Part shown: piece after piece, positions 30,799 to 39,689 of the stretch
Numbering within the stretch: the first letter of the stretch is position 1
Layout of the letters: the number at the start of each line of letters is the position of its first letter
From: Desulfuromonadales bacterium GWC2_61_20
GTDB taxonomy: Bacteria > Desulfobacterota > Desulfuromonadia > Desulfuromonadales > UBA2197
Reading direction: 5' to 3'
Assembly (NCBI GenBank): GCA_001799485.1
Contig: MGTO01000003.1
Span: forward strand, 1-39,689
Length of the DNA: 39,689 nt
Translations under genes and position numbers: made by a program
Notes under the pieces: model-generated
Databases searched by the model: none
What the model was told of the DNA's origin: nothing
The model's input: the letters and a program-made list of their open reading frames with translations, nothing else

Positions 30799-32178
30799 TC
30801 AGCGCGGCGGCTGAAGCAAGGCCGCCAGAGCCAGGAGACGGTTCATGACCATTGGGTCGGAAATGGTCTTTTCGGCGAGTCCGACCAGGCGGAGATAATC
30901 ACTCCCGCGGGAGGCTCGTCCCCGTAGGTGGAGAGCGTCGAGACCGGCCCGGGGTGGTAGCTTGATCTCGAGATGAACGGGCTCTGCCGGCAAAGCGATA
31001 CTGCCGATACTGATATCGCTGAGATAGGGGCGGAAATGGCAGTCAAATCGTCCTGCCTGGCCGACGGTGGCGGTCACCGGACCCTCGGCCAGGCCGCGGA
31101 CACTGATGTCGTAGACCCCGGCGGCGGGCGGGGTAAAAACGATATCGACGGTGGTTGGAGCATTGCCGGCGCGCAGCCAGCGACCGTTACTGGGAACCCC
31201 GAGATGACGGATGTCGGTAATGGCAGCCCCCGGGGAATGCCCGGCGCTCTCGGCCTCTATGCTGGTGGAAGTGCCGGCGGGCGGGAGGTGGGCTTCTAGG
31301 TCGAGAAACTTGCTGATGGTCACGGCGATGTCGTCAGCCGTCAGGGGGGCCTCGGGGCGCCAACCACCGTGCGGAGCGATGGCGGGGAGTGGGGCGGCGT
31401 CGAGTTCCAGATAGTCGATGCTGGCATCGGCCGGGAGGCTCACCACAACTTCCGTCTCTCCCGCCGGAAGGTCGATTTCACCCAGGGTCACGATATGAAA
31501 TTTATCTCCGGCCTCGGTGTTTGTCAGGGTCGCATTGCCGATCTTGAACTGATGACCGGATAAACGCAGCGAGCTGGAAAGGCGATAGCGGCCAGCCAGG
31601 GGGAGGAGAAAGCGGAGGTGGGCCTCGGTCGGCTGGGCAACGCCGTTAACCCAGCCCCTGCCGCTAAAGGGGCCGAAGTTGATGACACTGCTGACCGAGA
31701 CCAAGTCCGTCGGCTGATGAACCTCCTCGGCCTCAAAACGGAAGTGGCGGTTGCCGCCAAGGATGTTGCGATAATCCTGGTCTTCCGGTGTAGCCGGAAG
31801 ACCGAAGGAGAGGCCGAGGGTGTCGACGAGATTGCGCATCCAGTCGCGCTGCGTTGGCCCTGTGATCGCGGCAACTGGGGTTGGCGAAGGGGGGGTGGCG
31901 GGTGCAGGGACCGACGAAGCCGTGGCCGCTGTGGGGGCCGGTGCCGCCGCGGCTGGGACAGGGGCCTTGCTCTGCGCCGGGGGCTTATCGGTCGCTCCGG
32001 CTTGGACCTTGAGCGGCTTACTGCTGTTGGACTTGCTCGCTGGGTTGGTTGCGGTCGAGGTTGGTGCGGCTGCGGAAGGAACGGTTTTGACCGGGTCTTT
32101 CGTGGTTGCGGCGAAGACTTGAGCGGGACTCGGCAGGGATATGGTCAGCAGCATGGCGATGGCAGGCAGAAAATGCAC
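30799..32178 (-). CDS. Exported hypothetical protein with Ala/Pro-rich linker and beta-sandwich/CBM-like repeats
   Basis: GTG start at 32178 after GGAGGG; signal peptide, ~100 aa low-complexity linker, then two modules with RFEAEEV...GRYRLSSSLRLSG and SIEAESAG...GVYDISVRGLAEG. Confidence 0.6.
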   Translation of the reverse strand: MHFLPAIAMLLTISLPSPAQVFAATTKDPVKTVPSAAAPTSTATNPASKSNSSKPLKVQAGATDKPPAQSKAPVPAAAAPAPTAATASSVPAPATPPSPTPVAAITGPTQRDWMRNLVDTLGLSFGLPATPEDQDYRNILGGNRHFRFEAEEVHQPTDLVSVSSVINFGPFSGRGWVNGVAQPTEAHLRFLLPLAGRYRLSSSLRLSGHQFKIGNATLTNTEAGDKFHIVTLGEIDLPAGETEVVVSLPADASIDYLELDAAPLPAIAPHGGWRPEAPLTADDIAVTISKFLDLEAHLPPAGTSTSIEAESAGHSPGAAITDIRHLGVPSNGRWLRAGNAPTTVDIVFTPPAAGVYDISVRGLAEGPVTATVGQAGRFDCHFRPYLSDISIGSIALPAEPVHLEIKLPPRAGLDALHLRGRASRGSDYLRLVGLAEKTISDPMVMNRLLALAALLQPPR

Positions 32179-32351
32179 GTAACCCTCCTCGATTTGGGTG
32201 CGCCAATGTAACACAGGGGCTCCCCCTTTGCAAAGACGCAGCGAACCTTGGTCCGGTTCGCCCCGGACGAATATTTTTTCTTGGTAAGGATTGGTTATTC
32301 GGTTAGAATTCATGCAATCTGCTATTTACTTGAATGAGGAGAATTGCCGGC

Positions 32352-34127
<1,776 letters not shown>

Positions 34128-34296
34128 GGCGGGCTCTCCTGAAGAGGTGTCTGAAATACAGCATGCTCCTGCGCTCTGACAGAATATGTCACATGTGTGG
34201 CCATAGACTTTTCAGCGCAGGTGACCAGCGGTTGTTTATGACGAATTTCCGCAACTTTCAATCCCCTTTCCCGGCAATTTTCCTCGCCGACAATCG

Positions 34297-34331
34297 TTGA
34301 CATGACGCCGAAAAATCGTATACAGTATGCA
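34297..34331 (+). promoter_or_regulatory. Predicted acnB promoter (TTGACA-N16-TATACA) overlapped by CGTATAC-A-GTATGCA, near-copy of the icd palindrome
   Basis: TTGACA 34297..34302, TATACA 34319..34324; 13/15 match to the icd-upstream palindrome. Confidence 0.6.
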
Positions 34332-34333
34332 GC

Positions 34334-34399
34334 CTACCGCAGCCGCAAACGTTCGTGTGCCCGACCTGATCGGACACGAGATGCGGCTGCAGGAGGTAG
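34334..34399 (+). ncRNA. Structured 5' leader element of acnB (candidate cis-regulatory RNA)
   Basis: Nested pairing: CTACC/GGTAG, GCAGCCGCA/TGCGGCTGC, inner hairpin CGTGT-CC-GA/TC-GG-ACACG. Confidence 0.45.
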
Positions 34400-34461
34400 A
34401 GAAGCTGGCAAGAGCGTGCGGGCGGTGATCGTCCGGCGACATTTATTCGAGGAGGAAAGAG

Positions 34462-36996
34462 ATGATCGACGCCTATCTGATGCACGAGAAAGAGCGCAAT
34501 GCCCAGGGAATACCGGCGCTGCCGCTCAATGCCGAACAGACCCGCGAACTCTGCAAGCTGCTGCAGAACCCCCCGGCCGGCAAGGACGCTTTTTTGCTGA
34601 ACCTGCTCAAGGAGCGCATCTCCCCAGGCGTCGACCCGGCGGCCGAGGTCAAGGCCGACTTTCTGGCCAAGATTCTCACCGGTGCCGCCAAGTCGAAGCT
34701 CGTGTCCAAAAAAGATGCCGTGCAGATCCTCGGCACCATGCTCGGCGGCTACAACGTCGCGCCTTTGGTCGCCGCCCTGAAGGATAAGGAACTCGCCGAC
34801 GATGCAGCCAAGGCCCTCTCCGGCATGACCCTGGTCTACGGCGGCTTCGACGAAGTCGCCGCTCTCGCCAGCGCCGGCAACGCCGCCGCCAAGAAGGTCC
34901 TCAAGTCGTGGGCCGACGCCGAGTGGTTCACCAACCGCAAAGGGGTTCCCGACACCATCAAGGTCAAGGTCTACAAGGTCGACGGCGAGATCAACACCGA
35001 CGACTTCTCCCCCGCCGGCGACGCCTGGAGCCGCCCCGACATCCCGCTGCACGCCCTGGCCATGGGCAAGACCCGCTTCAAGGACGGCAACGCCACCATC
35101 GCCCAGTTCCGTAAGGAGGGCTTCCAGGTCGCCTTCGTCGGCGATGTCGTCGGCACCGGTTCCTCGCGCAAGTCGGCCTGCAACAGCGTCCTCTGGGCCA
35201 TCGGCAACGACATCCCCTGCGTCCCCAACAAGAAGACCGCCGGCGTCATCATCGGCGGCGTCATCGCCCCGATCTTCTTCAACACCGCCCAGGACTCCGG
35301 CGCCCTGCCGCTCAAGGCCGACGTCACGGCGATGAAGACCGGCGACGTCATCGTCATCAACGCCAAGAAGGGTGAGATCACCGACGAGAAGGGCAAAGTC
35401 CTCTCCAAGCTGACCCTTGCCCCCAACACCCTCGCCGACGAGTTCCGCGCCGGCGGCCGCATTCCCCTCATCATCGGCCGCGCCGTCACCGAGCGCGCCC
35501 GCAAGGCCCTCGGCATGGGTCCGACCACGGTCTTCACCCTCCCCGACAATCCGAAAGTCAAGGCCAAGCAGGGCTTCTCCCTGGCGCAGAAGATGGTCGG
35601 CAAGGCCTGCGGCGTCAAGGGCATCCTCCCCGGCACCGCCTGCGAGCCGAAGATGACCACCGTCGGGTCCCAGGACACCACCGGGCCGATGACCGCCGAC
35701 GAGTTGACCGAACTCGCCTGCCTCAAGTTTCTCTCGCCGATGTTCATGCAGTCCTTCTGCCACACCGCCGCCTATCCCAAGCCGGCGGACGTGAAGATGC
35801 ACAAGAACCTGCCCGGCTTCATCGCCGCCCGTTCCGGCGTCGCCCTGCGCCCCGGCGATGGTGTCATCCACTCCTGGCTCAACCGCCTCCTCCTCCCCGA
35901 CACCGTCGGTACCGGCGGCGACTCCCACACTCGTTTCCCCATCGGCATCTCCTTCCCGGCCGGTTCCGGCCTCGTCGCCTTCGCCGGCGCCATGGGCTTC
36001 ATGCCGCTGGACATGCCGGAGTCGGTGCTGGTCCGTTTCAAGGGCAAGTTTAACCCCGGCATCACCCTGCGTGACGCGGTCAATGCCATCCCCTACTGGG
36101 CGATCAAGCAGGGGCTGCTCACCGTGCCGAAGAAGAACAAGGTCAACATCTTCAACGGCCGTATCCTTGAAATGGAAGGGCTGCCTGAGCTCTCCGTCGA
36201 GCAGGCCTTCGAGCTGACCGACGCCGCTGCCGAGCGCTCGGCGGCAGCCGGTTGCATCCAGCTCTCCGAGAAGAGCGTCGCCACCTACCTGCGCTCCAAC
36301 ATCGCGCTGATGAAGAAGATGATCGCCGAGGGTTATTCGGACAAGAACACCCTGAAAAAACGCATCAAGGATGTCGAGAAGTGGCTGAAGAAACCGACCC
36401 TGCTCAGCGCCGACAAGAACGCCGAGTACGCGGCGGTCATCGAGATCAACCTCGCCGACATCAAGGAGCCGATCCTCGCCTGCCCCAACGACCCGGACGA
36501 CGTCAAGCTCCTCTCCGAAGTCGCCGGCACGCCGATCCAGGACGTCTTCCTCGGCTCGTGCATGACCAACATCGGCCACTTCCGCGCCGCCGCCGAGATC
36601 TGGCGCGGGCAGAAGTTCAACCCCGCCGTGCGTACCTGGATCTGCCCGCCGACCCGCATGGATCAGCAGCAGCTCAAGGACGAGGCGATCTTCTCGGTCT
36701 ACAGCGCCATGGGCGCCCGCATCGAGATCGCCGGCTGCTCCCTGTGCATGGGCAACCAGGCCCGCGTGCCGGACGGGGTCAACATGTACTCGACCAGTAC
36801 CCGTAACTTCGACGATCGCATCGGCGACGGCGCAAAGGTCTACCTCGGCTCCGCCGAACTCGGCGCGGTGACCGTCAACCTCGGTAAGCTCCCGACCCCG
36901 GCCGAGTACCTCGCGGTCTACAAGGAGAAGGTCGCGCCGAAGGCGGTCAAGATCTACAAGTATCTGCAGTTCGACGAGATGGACGGCTACAAGTAA
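34462..36996 (+). CDS. acnB: Bifunctional aconitate hydratase 2/2-methylisocitrate dehydratase
   Basis: 844 aa; [79 protein letters not shown]. Confidence 0.96.
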   Translation: MIDAYLMHEKERNAQGIPALPLNAEQTRELCKLLQNPPAGKDAFLLNLLKERISPGVDPAAEVKADFLAKILTGAAKSKLVSKKDAVQILGTMLGGYNVAPLVAALKDKELADDAAKALSGMTLVYGGFDEVAALASAGNAAAKKVLKSWADAEWFTNRKGVPDTIKVKVYKVDGEINTDDFSPAGDAWSRPDIPLHALAMGKTRFKDGNATIAQFRKEGFQVAFVGDVVGTGSSRKSACNSVLWAIGNDIPCVPNKKTAGVIIGGVIAPIFFNTAQDSGALPLKADVTAMKTGDVIVINAKKGEITDEKGKVLSKLTLAPNTLADEFRAGGRIPLIIGRAVTERARKALGMGPTTVFTLPDNPKVKAKQGFSLAQKMVGKACGVKGILPGTACEPKMTTVGSQDTTGPMTADELTELACLKFLSPMFMQSFCHTAAYPKPADVKMHKNLPGFIAARSGVALRPGDGVIHSWLNRLLLPDTVGTGGDSHTRFPIGISFPAGSGLVAFAGAMGFMPLDMPESVLVRFKGKFNPGITLRDAVNAIPYWAIKQGLLTVPKKNKVNIFNGRILEMEGLPELSVEQAFELTDAAAERSAAAGCIQLSEKSVATYLRSNIALMKKMIAEGYSDKNTLKKRIKDVEKWLKKPTLLSADKNAEYAAVIEINLADIKEPILACPNDPDDVKLLSEVAGTPIQDVFLGSCMTNIGHFRAAAEIWRGQKFNPAVRTWICPPTRMDQQQLKDEAIFSVYSAMGARIEIAGCSLCMGNQARVPDGVNMYSTSTRNFDDRIGDGAKVYLGSAELGAVTVNLGKLPTPAEYLAVYKEKVAPKAVKIYKYLQFDEMDGYK

Positions 36997-37057
36997 GCCG
37001 TATGTGAAGCGAAGAATGCTTGAGGCTTTGGGGGAAGCCGAGGGCAGGATGCGAGAG

Positions 37058-37092
37058 AACCCCCGCCTGGGCTTACCTGGGCGGGGGTTTTT
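37058..37092 (+). terminator. Terminator of acnB
   Basis: AACCCCCGCC/GGCGGGGGTT stem followed by T-run. Confidence 0.9.
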
Positions 37093-37098
37093 GCTTGG

Positions 37099-37127
37099 TT
37101 GACTCGATGTAGTTTAAAGGCTACAAT
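37099..37127 (+). promoter_or_regulatory. Predicted promoter of the TA module (TTGACT-N17-TACAAT) with internal TGTAG...CTACA inverted repeat
   Basis: Consensus-like boxes at ideal spacing; inverted repeat 37108..37125. Confidence 0.6.
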
Positions 37128-37130
37128 CCG

Positions 37131-37472
37131 ATGCAGACCTTTCCGTTCACCATCGACTATTACGTGACCGAGTCCGACCGAATTCCTTTCAAAGATTGGC
37201 TGGAGGGCCTGCGGGACGTGTCGGGACGGGCCAAGATCCGCGTGCGGCTCGACCGTGCCCGACTCGGTAACCTCGGCGATCATTGCACGGTGGGCGAGGG
37301 GGTCTCCGAGTTGCGGATCGATTATGGTCCAGGCTACCGGGTTTACTACGGCCTCGACGGCGACCGGTTGATTCTGCTGTTGCTTGGTGGCGACAAGGCA
37401 TCGCAGGAAAAGGATATTGCCAGGGCGAAGGGGCTCTGGCGCGATCATCAGCGGAGAAACAGGCATGCGTAA
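37131..37472 (+). CDS. Type II TA toxin, RelE/ParE superfamily (HigB/Gp49-like, TIGR02683 type)
   Basis: DWLEGLRDVSGRAKIRVRLDRARLGNLGDHCTVGEGVSELRIDYGPGYRVYYGLDGDRLILLLLGGDKASQEKDIARAKGLW. Confidence 0.88.
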   Translation: MQTFPFTIDYYVTESDRIPFKDWLEGLRDVSGRAKIRVRLDRARLGNLGDHCTVGEGVSELRIDYGPGYRVYYGLDGDRLILLLLGGDKASQEKDIARAKGLWRDHQRRNRHA

Positions 37473-37776
37473 GGAAAGCACATACCAACACGATCTGATC
37501 GAAGCCCTCAAAGACCCTTGCGAGGCGGCGGCGTATCTGAATGCGGCGATCGAGGAGGGGGACCGCGAGGTCTTCATGCTGGCGTTGCGCAATGTCGCCG
37601 AGGCCAACGGCGGGGTCGGGGCCGTGGCTGCCAAGGCCAACCTGAGTCGGGAGAGTCTCTATCGGATGCTCTCGCGACGCGGAAATCCCGAGATCAAGAG
37701 TTTGATTCCCTTGCTCCATTCCATGGGGTTGAGGCTGGCGGTCGAGGCGGAAGGGCGTGAGTGCGGGATAGGGTGA
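37465..37776 (+). CDS. Addiction module antidote protein (HTH, HigA-like, TIGR02684 type)
   Basis: DPCEAAAYLNAAIEEGDREVFMLALRNVAEANGGVGAVAAKANLSRESLYRMLSRRGNPEIKSLIPLLHSMGLRLAVEA; overlaps toxin stop. Confidence 0.88.
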   Translation: MRKESTYQHDLIEALKDPCEAAAYLNAAIEEGDREVFMLALRNVAEANGGVGAVAAKANLSRESLYRMLSRRGNPEIKSLIPLLHSMGLRLAVEAEGRECGIG

Positions 37777-37858
37777 GGGTTGTTTTTTTTGCTTGTGGCT
37801 CCAGTCAATCTCAGTAGAATGAACCAGGTTTTAACGCAGGTTGGAGACAGGACAGACC

Positions 37859-38179
37859 ATGATTTCACAGCGGATTCTCGATGCAGCGGTGCATCGCCTG
37901 ACCGAGGGTTTCGATCCGGAACGGATCATTCTCTTCGGCTCCCAGGCTCGTGGCAGCGCCGACGAGCGCAGCGATGTCGATCTTTTGGTCATTACCCGCC
38001 TGACCGGACGACGGCGCGAGATGATGTTGGCGATGGACCGAGCCTTGCGCGGGCTGGGACTAGCGCGGGATATCGTCATTCTGACGCCGGACGAGTTCGC
38101 GCGGGATTGCGAGATTCCGGGGACGATTGCCCGGCCGGCGGCTCGGGAGGGGAAGGTTTTGTATGAACGACGCCACTGA
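37859..38179 (+). CDS. MNT-type nucleotidyltransferase domain protein
   Basis: IILFGSQARGSADERSDVDLLVI carries the GSxARG...D(V)D NTase motif. Confidence 0.88.
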   Translation: MISQRILDAAVHRLTEGFDPERIILFGSQARGSADERSDVDLLVITRLTGRRREMMLAMDRALRGLGLARDIVILTPDEFARDCEIPGTIARPAAREGKVLYERRH

Positions 38180-38387
38180 GGCGGAGGAGGCGGCCATCGG
38201 CAAGGTGGTACATGTCGAGTTGACTTCACCCCAGCACCTCTACTGGCCGGAGGTGGATGTCGATCTGGAGGTGGAGAGTGTGCTCTTTCCGGAGCGGTAT
38301 CCGTTGGTGAGTCGGGGGCATGAGAAGGGGGAGGGGTATCGGGCGGCGGAGGGGAAGCTGGACGGGCAAGGTCGCAAGTCAAAATAA
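38163..38387 (+). pseudogene. Chimeric/truncated ORF: HEPN-partner-like N-terminus joined to DUF2442-like C-terminal tail
   Basis: MNDATEAEEAA... begins where the HEPN partner is expected, then LYWPEVDVDLEVESVL resembles the DUF2442 C-terminal motif; neither domain is complete. Confidence 0.4.
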
Positions 38388-38466
38388 TTTGGGGGATTTC
38401 CCGAATTTCCCATAATCTCCATTTCTCCATAGAATATCCCGTTGGTCGAATAAGAGAGAGTGACAG

Positions 38467-39597
38467 ATGAATTTGCAAACGAAACTAGATGAGCGCTTAT
38501 GGGATGCTATACGTAGTACGTACGAAGCTCGCAATTTTTCTGCTGCTATCCTAGATTCTATTCATTTTCTGAGCGAGTTGATAAGGGAAAGGTCAGGACT
38601 AGAAGGCGACGGGGTTAACCTAGTCGGTAGAGCTTTTGGAGGGAAAACGCCAGTACTAAAGGTTAACAGTTTAAATACAGAATCAGAGCGAAATGTACAG
38701 GCAGGAATTGAGCAGCTCTTGAGGGGGCTTTATCAGGCAGTTAGAAACCCACGGAGCCATGGAAATTGCCAAGATACAGAAGATGATGCTGTCACCATAA
38801 TCTTGTTCATAAATCACCTCTTAAAGACCATTGACCAAGCTAAGACCCCATTTTCGCATAATCTCTTTGTCAAACGTGTGCTTGATCCAGACTTTGTCCC
38901 TAAAAAAAGATACGCTGAGTTGCTCGTAAGCGAACTTCCAACAACAAAGCGCATCGATATTTTCTATGATGTTTTTTATAAATTGAATGAAGGTGAATCA
39001 GAGAAATTGAAATTCTTTTTTGAGGCACTTCTTGATAAAATGACGGAAGAGGAACAAACCGATATTAAACAGGAAATCTCTAATGTTCTCAGAGATGCCG
39101 ATGACACCTCAATCATAAGAAAGATCATACAGTCTTTCCCAAGTGACATGTGGCCATCTATTTCAGAAGTATCTCGTTTGCGGGTTGAGAATATGCTTGT
39201 TCAATCTGTAAAAGATGGGAAGTATCATGCATCACAAGACAAGTGTAGGGGGGGGAGCTTTGGGACATGGTCAACCAATCTAATCAAGCATTTCACATTA
39301 AAGACAGACCTTTACAGAGTGCTTTGCAACAAACTGTCATCGTCGGACGTTACAGAGCAAGATTACGTATTCGCGTATTTTTCAGGTGCTTTCACCGATT
39401 TATACAATAAGCCGCCCAAGGGACTAATTGATATAGTCAACAATGGTTTGAATGCAGGGGATGTCAGATATAAGATGCTTGTCGAAAACAACTTTTTCTG
39501 GAGTGAGGACGAGTGGACTAGCCCTTTTAAAGTTAGTATTGAAAAATTCGAGGAAGCCGGGAAAGTATTCAATCCAGACGATGAGATTCCCTTCTGA
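38467..39597 (+). CDS. TIGR02391 family protein (HEPN-like) with long uncharacterised C-terminal extension
   Basis: N-terminus LDERLWDAIRSTYEARNFSAAILDSIHFLSELIRERSGLEGDGVNLVGRAF...GIEQLLRGLYQAVRNPRSHG; AT-rich relative to flanks. Confidence 0.7.
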   Translation: MNLQTKLDERLWDAIRSTYEARNFSAAILDSIHFLSELIRERSGLEGDGVNLVGRAFGGKTPVLKVNSLNTESERNVQAGIEQLLRGLYQAVRNPRSHGNCQDTEDDAVTIILFINHLLKTIDQAKTPFSHNLFVKRVLDPDFVPKKRYAELLVSELPTTKRIDIFYDVFYKLNEGESEKLKFFFEALLDKMTEEEQTDIKQEISNVLRDADDTSIIRKIIQSFPSDMWPSISEVSRLRVENMLVQSVKDGKYHASQDKCRGGSFGTWSTNLIKHFTLKTDLYRVLCNKLSSSDVTEQDYVFAYFSGAFTDLYNKPPKGLIDIVNNGLNAGDVRYKMLVENNFFWSEDEWTSPFKVSIEKFEEAGKVFNPDDEIPF

Positions 39598-39622
39598 GAG
39601 AAACAATGGGAGACAATCAATG

Positions 39623-39657
39623 GGGACAGGCTACTTTACCGAAAAGTAGCCTGTCCC
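39623..39657. repeat. REP-like/IS200-type hairpin, possible RAYT-associated element
   Basis: 15-bp perfect stem GGGACAGGCTACTTT-ACCGA-AAAGTAGCCTGTCCC. Confidence 0.7.
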
Positions 39658-39689
39658 GAATGGCGCTAGTTTAAGGTCTTTTTGCATGG

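Noticed and set aside
34258-36579. 773-aa minus ORF
   Set aside because: Antisense shadow of acnB, caused by strong third-position GC bias; no family similarity recognised.

Overview
The window looks like a chromosomal segment from a Desulfuromonadales/Geobacter-type bacterium; this is inferred from gene content, and no taxonomy search was possible. Most of it is core metabolism. From left to right it carries: YbaK (partial), rhomboid protease, ResB/CcsA cytochrome c biogenesis, a bioW-bioF-bioH-bioC biotin operon, an ArsR regulator overlapping an RlmI-type methyltransferase, a CBS/DRTGG pyrophosphatase, fbp, a polysaccharide deacetylase, korDABC, mdh, monomeric icd, aspS, hisS, a signalling operon (class III cyclase, TPR protein, REC-GAF-GGDEF), comEC, cheY/cheB and acnB. 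The last ~2.5 kb is accessory: a HigBA-like TA module, an MNT nucleotidyltransferase with a truncated partner, an AT-rich TIGR02391/HEPN-like gene and a terminal REP-type hairpin. The strongest leads are: (1) the GGDEF protein has the Asp-to-Ser change that marks Hypr (cGAMP-synthesising) GGDEF enzymes, and it sits in an overlapping operon with an adenylate cyclase; (2) a 15-bp palindrome TGTATAC-A-GTATACA overlaps the predicted -10 elements of both icd and acnB; (3) the predicted acnB leader folds into a long nested stem-loop; (4) a BirA-like operator precedes an operon that encodes both BioW and BioC/BioH pimelate routes; (5) a decayed LysM gene lies between aspS and icd; (6) the 3' end is a small defence/TA-like patch with a remodelled MNT/HEPN locus.
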